From the NCBI GenBank assembly GCA_030248885.1, contig JARCMD010000119.1, forward strand, positions 1 through 34,479: a stretch of 34,479 nucleotides of DNA. The letters are read 5' to 3'. The stretch is from Leptolyngbyaceae cyanobacterium MP9P1.79 (GTDB lineage: Bacteria; Cyanobacteriota; Cyanobacteriia; JARCMD01). Positions 7,004-13,524 of the stretch are shown here, piece after piece. Position 1 is the first letter of the stretch. Each line of letters begins with the position of its first letter. A program made the position numbers and the translations under genes. The notes below the pieces were generated by a model. It was not told the origin of the DNA. It searched no databases and worked only from the letters and a program-made list of their open reading frames with translations.

Positions 7004-8074
7004 ATGAAAAAAATTCAATGGAAGTTTATTTTGGCAGGATTGCTGCTAATCTTGCCGCTGGCAGGATGTGTAACTGATGTGCCTGCACCCTCGTCATCCT
7101 CAGCCGGAACAGCCAACAGCCAACAAAGCCGCTTAGACACGGTTCTCAAGCGCGGCAAGCTAATTTGTGGCGTGAGTGGCGAGTTGCCGGGGTTCAGCTT
7201 TGTCGAGCCTGATGGCAAATATTCTGGGTTGGATGTAGATGTGTGCCGATCGATCGCCGCCGCCCTGTTCGACAATCCAGATGCAGTGGAATTTCGCAAA
7301 CTAAGTGCCAAACAGCGGTTTCCAGCCGTGCAATCGGGGGAAGTGGATATTCTGAGCCGCAACACTACCTTCACCGTTCAGCGCAACACCGAACTCAATC
7401 TAGACTTTGCTCCCGTTATTTTCTATGACGGACAGGGACTAATGGTGCGAAAAGATAGCACTCTCAATACCTTGGCAAGCCTCAAAAACCGCTCTATCTG
7501 CGTGCAATCGGGCACTACGACTGAGCAGAACTTGGCAGACCAGATGCGGCAGCGTAATATTCCCTACACTTCCGTTGTCTTTGATGATGTCAATATTACC
7601 TTTGGTGCTTATACCGAGGGTCGGTGCGATGCCATTACTGCCGATCGCTCTGCCCTAGTTTCCCGGCGCTCCTCTTTTCAAAAGCCAGATGACCACATCG
7701 TTTTGCCCGATTTGCTCTCCAAGGAACCCCTAGCTCCTGCGGTTTCCAGTGGTGATCCCCGGTGGAGTAATGTGGTGAAATGGACAATTTACACGCTGAT
7801 TAATGCTGAGGAGTTGAACATTGATTCTAAGAACGTGACGCAATTCGCCACTAGCAATGATCCCGTGGTGAAACGCTTCCTGGGGGGGGAGGGCAATTTT
7901 GGCAAAAAGATGGGCATTCCCAACGACTTTGCTGCCCGGATTATCAAGCATGTAGGCAACTATGGTGAGGTGTACGATCGCAACTTGGGGAAACAGACCA
8001 AACTCAAGCTCGATCGGGGACTCAACAACCTCTGGAACAAAGGCGGCATCCTCTACTCCCCACCCTTTCGCTAG
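7004..8074 (+). CDS. natF: Amino acid ABC transporter substrate-binding lipoprotein (NatF/AapJ/BztA family)
   Basis: This 356-residue protein captures amino acids outside the inner membrane for import. The signal peptide MKKIQWKFILAGLLLILP ends in lipobox LAGC (Cys22), so it is lipid-anchored. The mature part begins TVLKRGKLICGVSGELPGF and continues GKYSGLDVDVCRSIAAALF, the signature of the general L-amino acid binding proteins AapJ/BztA. Its relative NatF belongs to the cyanobacterial N-II system for acidic and neutral amino acids. The domain extends to about 330 residues, as expected. ATG 7004 is preferred over an in-frame GTG at 6986 because it gives a standard signal peptide. Gene order natF-natG-natH-ATPase matches the known Anabaena natFGH-bgtA arrangement. 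The gap to natG is filled by repeats. Confidence 0.88.
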   Translation: MKKIQWKFILAGLLLILPLAGCVTDVPAPSSSSAGTANSQQSRLDTVLKRGKLICGVSGELPGFSFVEPDGKYSGLDVDVCRSIAAALFDNPDAVEFRKLSAKQRFPAVQSGEVDILSRNTTFTVQRNTELNLDFAPVIFYDGQGLMVRKDSTLNTLASLKNRSICVQSGTTTEQNLADQMRQRNIPYTSVVFDDVNITFGAYTEGRCDAITADRSALVSRRSSFQKPDDHIVLPDLLSKEPLAPAVSSGDPRWSNVVKWTIYTLINAEELNIDSKNVTQFATSNDPVVKRFLGGEGNFGKKMGIPNDFAARIIKHVGNYGEVYDRNLGKQTKLKLDRGLNNLWNKGGILYSPPFR

Positions 8075-8109
8075 TTCTTAGTGCAGGCTGGCAGAATAGG
8101 TGGGCAGCA

Positions 8110-8130
8110 CTCAAACCTCAAACCTCAAAA
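8110..8130 (+). repeat. Heptamer repeat, left arm
   Basis: CTCAAAC, CTCAAAC, CTCAAAA head to tail. The matching right arm is at 8251-8278, on the other side of the twin-hairpin element. Confidence 0.65.
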
Positions 8131-8144
8131 CGTAAAGTGCTAAC

Positions 8145-8250
8145 CTGCCCTCATCCCCCAGCCCCTTCTCCCAGTGGGAGAAGGGGAGCCGGATTGAAGT
8201 CCCTCTCCATAGGGAGAGGGATTTAGGGTGAGGGTAGGCTGAGTAGTTAC
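8145..8250 (-). repeat. Twin-hairpin MITE-like repeat (copy 4), inside the nat operon
   Basis: In the opposite orientation to the 4061-4198 copy, it holds the 11-bp stem CCCCTTCTCCC-AGT-GGGAGAAGGGG (8162-8186) and the second stem CCCTCTCC/GGAGAGGG (8201-8220). It ends GGCTGAGTAGTTAC, the same terminal repeat as the 4061-4198 copy. The left terminus is degraded. Confidence 0.7.
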
Positions 8251-8278
8251 CTCAAAACTCAAACCTCAAAACTCAAAG
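8251..8278 (+). repeat. Heptamer repeat, right arm
   Basis: CTCAAAA, CTCAAAC, CTCAAAA, CTCAAAG directly abut the end of the twin-hairpin element. Confidence 0.65.
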
Positions 8279-8312
8279 CTGCACCACCCCTTTCCCCCAC
8301 ATCTACTACCCC

Positions 8313-9446
8313 ATGCCCAAATTCTGGCGAATTGCCCTTCAAGGTCTGTTGCTCGTCCTCGTTGTGGGGACGATCGCCCTGCTGTGGCACAACCTGACCG
8401 CTAATTTGCAGCAACAATCCAGCCAGACCACCCGGCTGGGATTCGACTTTCTGCGGGAAGAGGCCAAGTTTAATATTGGGGAAGCAGCCATTCCCTATCA
8501 GCCTTCTGATTCCTACGGCCGTGCCATCTTAGTTGGGCTATTGAATTCCCTGAAGGTGATTGCGGTGGGGATCGTGTTGGCAACAACCTTGGGAGTCACG
8601 GCGGGGATCGCTCGGCTCTCGAATAATTGGTTGCTCCAAAAAATTGCTCTATTCTACGTAGAAGTTCTCCGCAATATTCCTTTGTTGCTGCAATTGTTTT
8701 TCTGGTACTTCGCCTTTTTCCTCAGCTTCCCCAAAGTTGAGCAGCGGCTGCAACTTCCAGGAGCGATTTATTTAACCAAAAGCGGCATTTGGCTACCGTG
8801 GTTGCAGGCAACCTCGGCCACGGGCACTTGGTTGATTTGCTGGATTATTGGTGGAGTAGGGGCAGGCTTCATCCTCTATCGACAACGGCAGACTTTGCGT
8901 CCTTGGACAGTCCTACAAGCGGGGGCAGCGATCGTCGCCCTTAGCCTGTTGGCCCTGCTGATCACCCATGGTTTGCCGCTGCAATTCGATGTGCCCCAGG
9001 TGATCGACAATTTCCAGATTCAAGGCGGGCTAAAGCTTTCCCCTGAGTTTGCCGCGATCACCACGGGGTTAAGCGTCTACACTGGCACGTTCATTGCCGA
9101 AGTGGTGCGATCGGGCATTCAGGCGGTTCCCAGAGGGCAATGGGAAGCGGCCCAGTCCCTCGGACTTTCGCCCAACGTCGTCATGGGCACCGTCATTTTT
9201 CCCCAGGCACTCCGCACAATTTTGCCGCCCCTGTCCAACCAATATTTGAACCTGGCCAAAAACTCTAGCCTCGCGGTTGCCGTGGGCTACCCCGATGTCT
9301 ACTCCATTTCAGACAGTATGAACAGCCAAACCGGTCGTCCAGTGGAAGCCATGCTCGTGATTATCGTGACCTATTTAACAATTAGTTTGACCCTTTCGGT
9401 CTTAATTAATCTGTACAACCGTAGCGTCCAAATTGTGGAGCGCTGA
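8313..9446 (+). CDS. natG: Amino acid ABC transporter permease (NatG/AapQ/BztB family)
   Basis: This 377-residue inner-membrane permease forms half of the translocation pore. A first membrane helix (about 10-28) is followed by a loop. The His/Glu/Gln-type permease domain then runs from GRAILVGLLNSLKVIAVGI (about 69-87) to the end, with helices near 113-137, 172-188, 203-219, 250-268 and 346-367. The EAA cytoplasmic loop that docks on the ATPase is EAAQSLGLSPNVVMGTVIFPQALR at about 279-301, split here by position rather than copied from a database. The long insertion between helices (about 140-245) is typical of AapQ/BztB, which are larger than ordinary amino acid permeases. The stop is 4 nt before natH, so the two permease genes are tightly coupled. 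No convincing ribosome-binding site precedes ATG 8313. Confidence 0.88.
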   Translation: MPKFWRIALQGLLLVLVVGTIALLWHNLTANLQQQSSQTTRLGFDFLREEAKFNIGEAAIPYQPSDSYGRAILVGLLNSLKVIAVGIVLATTLGVTAGIARLSNNWLLQKIALFYVEVLRNIPLLLQLFFWYFAFFLSFPKVEQRLQLPGAIYLTKSGIWLPWLQATSATGTWLICWIIGGVGAGFILYRQRQTLRPWTVLQAGAAIVALSLLALLITHGLPLQFDVPQVIDNFQIQGGLKLSPEFAAITTGLSVYTGTFIAEVVRSGIQAVPRGQWEAAQSLGLSPNVVMGTVIFPQALRTILPPLSNQYLNLAKNSSLAVAVGYPDVYSISDSMNSQTGRPVEAMLVIIVTYLTISLTLSVLINLYNRSVQIVER

Positions 9447-9450
9447 ACCC

Positions 9451-10647
9451 ATGTCTCAACTGCCTTTGTCCCAGTCCGAAGCGCCACCCGCCCCGATCGC
9501 CCTCAATGGTGTGGCGTGGATGCGGCAAAACCTGTTCAATTCCTGGTTCAACAGTGTGCTGACGGGGATTTGTCTGGTCTTGATTTATCTAGGAGTTCGA
9601 GGAGCAATCACTTGGCTGTCCCAGGCGCAATGGCAGGTGTTGCAGGTTAATCTTAAGTTGTTCTTCGTGGGATTTTATCCCCCGGAATTGGTATGGCGGT
9701 TGTGGTTGATCCCCGCCTTAGTTGCAGGGCTAGGCGGACTATCGGGAAGCCCGTTTGCTCCAACTTCAAAGCGGGGACTTCAAGGAATTGCGATCGGCTT
9801 TCTGCTGTTTGGTGTCCTGGTTCTGGCGCTTCCCCTATCCTGGTCTTCCCGCCTCTGGCTTCTGGGGATCAGTCTGCTGGCTGCAATTGGATTTGGCACA
9901 GGACAAAAGATCCCCGCTCTTGCATCCTGGTTGCCGTGGCTTTGGGTACTGTCCTTTCCGGTTGTGCTGTGGCTAATTGGCGGTGGATTGGGGCTGAAAT
10001 CCGTCGAGAGTAGTATGTGGACAGGGCTGCTACTGACCCTACTCCTAGCTGTGGTGAGCATTTTTCTGGCGTTCCCGTTAGGCGTGTTGTTGGATCTGGG
10101 ACGACGGAGCGATTTACCTGTGGTTCGATCGCTCAGCACCCTTTACATTGAAATCGTGCGCGGCTTACCCCTGATTGGGATTCTGTTCATCGCCCAGGTG
10201 ATGCTTCCCCTGTTTCTGCCCCAACGCATCCGCCCCGATCCCCTGATTCGCGCCATTGCGGGATTGGTGATTTTCAGTGCGGCATATCTAGCAGAAGTGA
10301 TGCGGGGTGGTTTGCAATCGATCCCCAAGGGACAAGGGGAAGCGGCCAAAGCTTTGGGACTCAGTTCACCCTTGACCATGCTGCTGATCGTGTTGCCCCA
10401 GGCACTCCGCAATGTGTTGCCTGCGATCGTCGGTCAGTTTATTTCCCTGTTTAAAGATACTTCACTCCTGGCTATTTTCTCCCTGGTTGAGTTAACCGGT
10501 GTGTCGCGATCGGTGCTTGCCCAACCTGAGTTCCAAGGACGCTACGCCGAAGTTTACCTATTTGCAGGGGCGCTTTACTGGGTCTTCTGTTACTCCATGT
10601 CCCAAGCCAGTCGGCGCTTAGAGCGATCGGGAGCCAGTAGACGGTGA
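9451..10647 (+). CDS. natH: Amino acid ABC transporter permease (NatH/AapM/BztC family)
   Basis: This 398-residue inner-membrane permease is the partner of NatG. It has a membrane helix at about 30-52, further hydrophobic helices near 77-180, then the permease domain from SMWTGLLLTLLLAVVSIFL onward. The EAA loop reads GEAAKALGLSSPLTMLLIVL followed by PQALRNVLP, and the VEIVRGLPL-like motif appears as IEIVRGLPLIGILF. Length and organisation fit AapM/BztC. ATG 9451 is chosen because GGAG lies 10 nt upstream and it follows the natG stop by 4 nt; a GTG at 9433 would overlap natG. The next transporter component, the ATPase, is more than 500 nt away beyond hairpin-rich DNA, which is unusual for this gene set. 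Confidence 0.88.
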   Translation: MSQLPLSQSEAPPAPIALNGVAWMRQNLFNSWFNSVLTGICLVLIYLGVRGAITWLSQAQWQVLQVNLKLFFVGFYPPELVWRLWLIPALVAGLGGLSGSPFAPTSKRGLQGIAIGFLLFGVLVLALPLSWSSRLWLLGISLLAAIGFGTGQKIPALASWLPWLWVLSFPVVLWLIGGGLGLKSVESSMWTGLLLTLLLAVVSIFLAFPLGVLLDLGRRSDLPVVRSLSTLYIEIVRGLPLIGILFIAQVMLPLFLPQRIRPDPLIRAIAGLVIFSAAYLAEVMRGGLQSIPKGQGEAAKALGLSSPLTMLLIVLPQALRNVLPAIVGQFISLFKDTSLLAIFSLVELTGVSRSVLAQPEFQGRYAEVYLFAGALYWVFCYSMSQASRRLERSGASRR

Positions 10648-10676
10648 CATTAGTGCAGCTTCAGTTAGGTGGATTG

Positions 10677-10697
10677 TTTTGAGTTTTGAGTTTTGAG
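10677..10697 (+). repeat. Heptamer repeat (TTTTGAG)x3
   Basis: Three perfect TTTTGAG units. The reverse complement, CTCAAAA, is the same heptamer as at 8110-8278, so one STRR type flanks both ends of the natGH permease pair in opposite orientation. Confidence 0.7.
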
Positions 10698-10808
10698 TGC
10701 TACCCACTTACTTATGTCAGCCTGCGGTAGTATCACCCATCGTTGCCAAGTCTGATGTATTGCAGCCTTCGCCCGACGCATACTACGAACGGCTCTCCCG
10801 ACTTGTCG

Positions 10809-10840
10809 GTGAAAAGAGTATCTCTCGATACTCTTTTCAC
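10809..10840. repeat. Perfect 14-bp stem palindrome
   Basis: GTGAAAAGAGTATC (10809-10822) and GATACTCTTTTCAC (10827-10840) are exact reverse complements around a TCTC loop. On the plus strand it is followed by TCCTGTAAAAATT, so it might act as a terminator or attenuator after natH, though the T run is absent. Confidence 0.75.
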
Positions 10841-10865
10841 TCCTGTAAAAATTCCAGAGTGTTAA

Positions 10866-10904
10866 GGACTCTTGCTGATAAGTGACACTTATCAGCAAGA
10901 GTCC
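10866..10904. repeat. Perfect 39-nt palindrome
   Basis: GGACTCTTGCTGATAAGTG (10866-10884) and CACTTATCAGCAAGAGTCC (10886-10904) are exact 19-bp inverted repeats around a single A. RNA from either strand would fold into a long perfect hairpin. It lies 25 nt after another perfect palindrome. Confidence 0.8.
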
Positions 10905-10937
10905 AGGAGAGATCTACGAACTTGATAAGGTGGGTTC

Positions 10938-11100
10938 TTAGAAGATTTCTGAGAAAGATATGAATGCTGTAGGGACAAAGCATCCGGCAAATAAGCCCTT
11001 GAATCAACAGAAGGTCATTGCCCGGATGCTAAGTGCAAAGCACACGCTACGCGAACGCCCTTCCGGTGCCTGGTATAAATTTTTCTGGAAATCTCCTTAA
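10938..11100 (+). repeat. 163-bp interspersed repeat, copy 1
   Basis: The ends are TTAGAAGATTTCTGAGAA and TTCTGGAAATCTCCTTAA, imperfect inverted repeats. The core AGAAGGTCATTGCCCGGATGC and the block CACACGCTACGCGAACGCCC recur in the copy at 30283-30445, which lies in the opposite orientation. The start of the ATPase reading frame extends into this repeat, which argues for a later true start. Confidence 0.65.
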
Positions 11101-11158
11101 TTGTCATAGCCCTACGTTTAGCAGCCTCCCATCTACCCAAATGTCACAGGACACAACC

Positions 11159-11899
11159 ATGTCAGACTTACCGCCCGTTCTCATCGCTGAAAATGTCCAC
11201 AAATGGTACGGCAAATTCCATGCTCTGCGGGGAGTGTCGCTCACGGTGGACAAGGGAGAAGTGGTCGTATTGATGGGGCCATCGGGATCGGGCAAATCCA
11301 CCTTTATTCGGACGTTCAATGCCTTAGAGGATTATCAGAAAGGACGGATTGAAGTCGATGGCACCGTCTTGGCGCACGACCTGCGGAATGTGGATGTGGT
11401 GCGGCGCGAGGTGGGCATGGTGTTTCAGCAATTCAACCTGTTTCCTCACCTGACCGTGCTGCAAAATGTGACCTTGGCTCCGCGCTGGGTGCGACGCTGG
11501 ACGCAAGCTAAGGCAGAGGAGGTCGCCCTACAATTGCTAGAACAGGTGGGCATTGAGGAGCAGGCGCAGAAATACCCTGGACAACTTTCGGGTGGGCAAC
11601 AGCAGCGGGTGGCGATCGCCCGTGCCTTGGCGATGCAGCCCAAAATTATGCTGTTCGATGAGCCGACCTCTGCCCTTGACCCAGAAATGGTGCGGGAAGT
11701 ATTGGATGCGATGCGATCGTTGGCTCAATCTGGCATGACAATGGTGGTGGTTACTCACGAAGTCGGATTCGCCAAGGAAGTTGCCGATCGTATTATTCTG
11801 ATGGATGCTGGCACCTTGGTTGAAGAAGCGACTCCCACGAACTTTTTTCAAAACCCCCAAGCCGATCGCACCCGCCAATTTCTCTCCCAAATTCTGTAG
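11159..11899 (+). CDS. bgtA: Amino acid ABC transporter ATP-binding protein (BgtA/AapP/BztD family)
   Basis: This 246-residue cytoplasmic ATPase powers amino acid import through NatG/NatH. All nucleotide-binding motifs are present: Walker [10 protein letters not shown] (40-48), Q-loop Gln90 in MVFQQFNLF, signature LSGGQQQR (143-150), Walker B IMLFDEP (163-169) and switch His200 (VVTHE). The length matches the family. ATG 11159 has AGGA 7 nt upstream; ATG 11141 is an alternative, while longer starts run into a repeat element. In Anabaena, as known, BgtA serves both the N-II (NatFGH) and basic amino acid systems. The wide separation from natH here would allow independent expression, consistent with an ATPase shared among transporters. 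That sharing is inference for this organism. Confidence 0.9.
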   Translation: MSDLPPVLIAENVHKWYGKFHALRGVSLTVDKGEVVVLMGPSGSGKSTFIRTFNALEDYQKGRIEVDGTVLAHDLRNVDVVRREVGMVFQQFNLFPHLTVLQNVTLAPRWVRRWTQAKAEEVALQLLEQVGIEEQAQKYPGQLSGGQQQRVAIARALAMQPKIMLFDEPTSALDPEMVREVLDAMRSLAQSGMTMVVVTHEVGFAKEVADRIILMDAGTLVEEATPTNFFQNPQADRTRQFLSQIL

Positions 11900-11963
11900 C
11901 CCATCCTGAAATCCCATCCATGCGAAGAACTATAGTTTGGGCTGTCTTCAAAATTTTAACGTT

Positions 11964-12956
11964 ATGATTCATCGCCTAAAACGAGTGTTATCCCGCCTCA
12001 AACTGCCCCGCATTCAATTAGCGAGTTTCTTTGCCGTCATCCTCCTAGGTTTAGTTTGCCTCGGTAGTTTGCTTGTCACCCCTAGGGAACCCGGAAACGC
12101 AACCACCCCTGATCCCCCAGTATGGGTGGCGTTGAATCAGGCTGACATGACTTCCCCGATCGCCGCTAACGATCCCTACCGCATGTTGATTGCGCCTTGT
12201 AAAACAGACAAAGAGGCCCATAGTGAGACAGCGATCCCCACCCAGGTCTTGGCTGCTCAAACGAAGCAAGCCCGTAGCGCCGCTTATGTCCCCCGGCAAG
12301 CCATCGCCCCTGCTTCTCCCACGAATTATGGCTTCCGCTACACCCAGGATATCTACGGCAACCCGCTGACCAATGAGCCGATTATTGTGCTGCACGAAAC
12401 CGTGGGATCAGCCAGCAGCGCCCTTAACCTGTTTCGGACTCCCCACCCCCGCGATGAAGACCAGGTGAGTTACCACAGCTTGATCGCCGCAGATGGCACC
12501 ATCATCTACGTTGTGCCGCCTGACTACAGAGCCTTTGGAGCCGGCAACTCTGCCTTTAGGGGGTCCAAGGGTGATGAAGCAGTGAAGACTAATCCCAAGT
12601 TTTCATCCTCTGTGAACAATTTTGCTTACCACATTTCTCTAGAAACCCCACCTGATGGCGCAAATAACAATCGGGGGCACAGGGGTTACACGACTGCTCA
12701 GTACAAATCCCTGGGTTGGCTAGTTGCAAGAACTGGGGTGTCCGATGCCAGAATTACCAGACACAAAGTTGTCGATCGTTCCAATTCCAGAAGCGATCCC
12801 CGCACCTTTAATCAGCAAAAGTTTCTGAAGAGTCTCCGCAGCTACCCCCGTGTGGATGCGATCGGGTTGAAATGTGCCGTGCTACCCCAAAATCTCAAGC
12901 CTGCACAACATCGCAAACCCAATGCCAACTCCGGCGGCAATGGTGTAGGACAGTAA
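11964..12956 (+). CDS. N-acetylmuramoyl-L-alanine amidase (Amidase_2 type), membrane-anchored
   Basis: This 330-residue protein is predicted to cut the lactyl-amide bond between N-acetylmuramic acid and L-alanine in peptidoglycan. A basic N-terminus and helix at about 17-38 (LPRIQLASFFAVILLGLVCL) form a signal anchor, followed by a Pro/Thr-rich linker. The amidase_2/PGRP-type domain runs from about 120 to 295. The zinc ligands appear to be His144 (IVLHETVG), His267 (ITRHKVVD) and Asp278 (NSRSDPRTF). The supporting motif VSYHSLIAADGTI is typical. ATG 11964 is chosen over an upstream TTG at 11937 because it starts with a basic n-region. It follows the ATPase gene by 64 nt and may be co-transcribed. 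A role in wall turnover or cell separation is likely, but the exact substrate is unproven. Confidence 0.85.
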   Translation: MIHRLKRVLSRLKLPRIQLASFFAVILLGLVCLGSLLVTPREPGNATTPDPPVWVALNQADMTSPIAANDPYRMLIAPCKTDKEAHSETAIPTQVLAAQTKQARSAAYVPRQAIAPASPTNYGFRYTQDIYGNPLTNEPIIVLHETVGSASSALNLFRTPHPRDEDQVSYHSLIAADGTIIYVVPPDYRAFGAGNSAFRGSKGDEAVKTNPKFSSSVNNFAYHISLETPPDGANNNRGHRGYTTAQYKSLGWLVARTGVSDARITRHKVVDRSNSRSDPRTFNQQKFLKSLRSYPRVDAIGLKCAVLPQNLKPAQHRKPNANSGGNGVGQ

Positions 12957-13030
12957 GTCTAACCAATGCCAGAGGTCACTTCAGTTTTGGCAACTTAAGC
13001 TGAAATTAAAGATAGCTTAAACGGGTTAAA

Positions 13031-13210
13031 ATGACGATGCAAAACCCCTATGTAGTGCTGCTATTAGTGGGCATTTTGGTGTTAATGATTCTTTCTCCTT
13101 TTGCTGGGTTAGCAACATTAATGATGATGTTATTCATCAGTGCAATTGTGTTAGCTGTACAGACATTGATTCAAATTTTGTTAGTTGGCGATCGGACTGA
13201 CGCTCAATAG
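13031..13210 (+). CDS. Small hydrophobic membrane protein (59 aa)
   Basis: An open frame from ATG 13031 to TAG 13208-13210 encodes 59 residues. It begins MTMQNPYVVLLLVGILVLMI and continues with a second hydrophobic helix (AGLATLMMMLFISAIVLAVQ) and a short polar tail ending GDRTDAQ. Two transmembrane helices joined by a SPF turn are predicted, with almost no loops. An alternative start is ATG 13037. The ribosome-binding site is weak (GGG about 7 nt before). It follows the amidase gene by 74 nt on the same strand. The clean helix pattern and clear stop suggest a real small protein, but I do not recognise a family and propose no function. Confidence 0.55.
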   Translation: MTMQNPYVVLLLVGILVLMILSPFAGLATLMMMLFISAIVLAVQTLIQILLVGDRTDAQ

Positions 13211-13220
13211 ATTTAGAGTA

Positions 13221-13283
13221 GGGGCGAAGCATTGGGCCGATCGCCTCTGTAAATGTCCAAAAATCCTTGCCCCAATGCTTCGC
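13221..13283. repeat. GCGAAGCATTGGG inverted repeat, copy A
   Basis: GCGAAGCATTGGG (13224-13236) and CCCAATGCTTCGC (13271-13283) form perfect 13-bp arms around a 34-nt spacer containing CGATCGCC. Elements with this GGGGCGAAGCATT start are, to my knowledge, widespread in filamentous cyanobacteria. Confidence 0.7.
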
Positions 13284-13404
13284 ACTCAGCGTAAAGCCAC
13301 ACAACCCAGAATGATAAGGGCAAAGAGGATGAGGGCCCTTTGGATTTAATCCCAAAAGGCAAAGCGATTATCCTGGAAGGCTGAAGCGATGCTATGTCCC
13401 GGAA

Positions 13405-13467
13405 GGGCGAAGCATTGGGGCGGTCACCTTTGTGAGCATTGAAGATCGTTTACCCAATGCTTCACCC
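13405..13467. repeat. GCGAAGCATTGGG inverted repeat, copy B
   Basis: GGGCGAAGCATTGGG (13405-13419) pairs with CCCAATGCTTCACCC (13453-13467) at 14 of 15 positions. The total span is the same 63 nt as copy A, but the spacer differs. Confidence 0.7.
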
Positions 13468-13524
13468 CTACAGGGAAACTATTTTATGTTATTGAATCCC
13501 CGATCGTAAGTCAGTGCTATTCCA

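Larger units (their letters stand above)
8075..8312. other. natF-natG gap filled with repeats
   Basis: All 238 bases between the binding-protein and permease genes are repeat-like. They comprise three CTCAAAM heptamers (8110-8130), a twin-hairpin element (8145-8250), then four more heptamers (8251-8278). The hairpins could limit transcription into natG or protect the natF message from 3' decay. No separate promoter can be placed. Confidence 0.55.
10648..11158. other. natH-ATPase gap with palindromes and repeats
   Basis: These 511 bases separate the permease and ATPase genes of one transporter. From left to right they hold three TTTTGAG heptamers, a small hairpin CCGAC-TT-GTCGG near 10798, two large perfect palindromes (10809-10840 and 10866-10904) and a 163-bp repeat (10938-11100). 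No coding sequence is recognised. A separate promoter for the ATPase gene is likely but was not found. Confidence 0.6.
13211..13524. other. Repeat-rich gap between convergent genes
   Basis: These 314 bases between the small membrane protein and argZ ends hold two copies of an inverted repeat with GCGAAGCATTGGG arms (13221-13283 and 13405-13467). Between them are degenerate AAAGGCAAAGCGATT/GGCTGAAGCGATGC motifs that look like decayed relatives. No gene is seen. Confidence 0.6.

Noticed and set aside
10809-10904. Complete insertion sequence between natH and the ATPase gene
   Set aside because: No transposase coding sequence lies between or around the palindromes, and the spacing is only 25 nt.
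13221-13467. CRISPR-like array of two repeats
   Set aside because: The units are inverted repeats with unequal internal spacers, only two copies exist and no cas genes are nearby.
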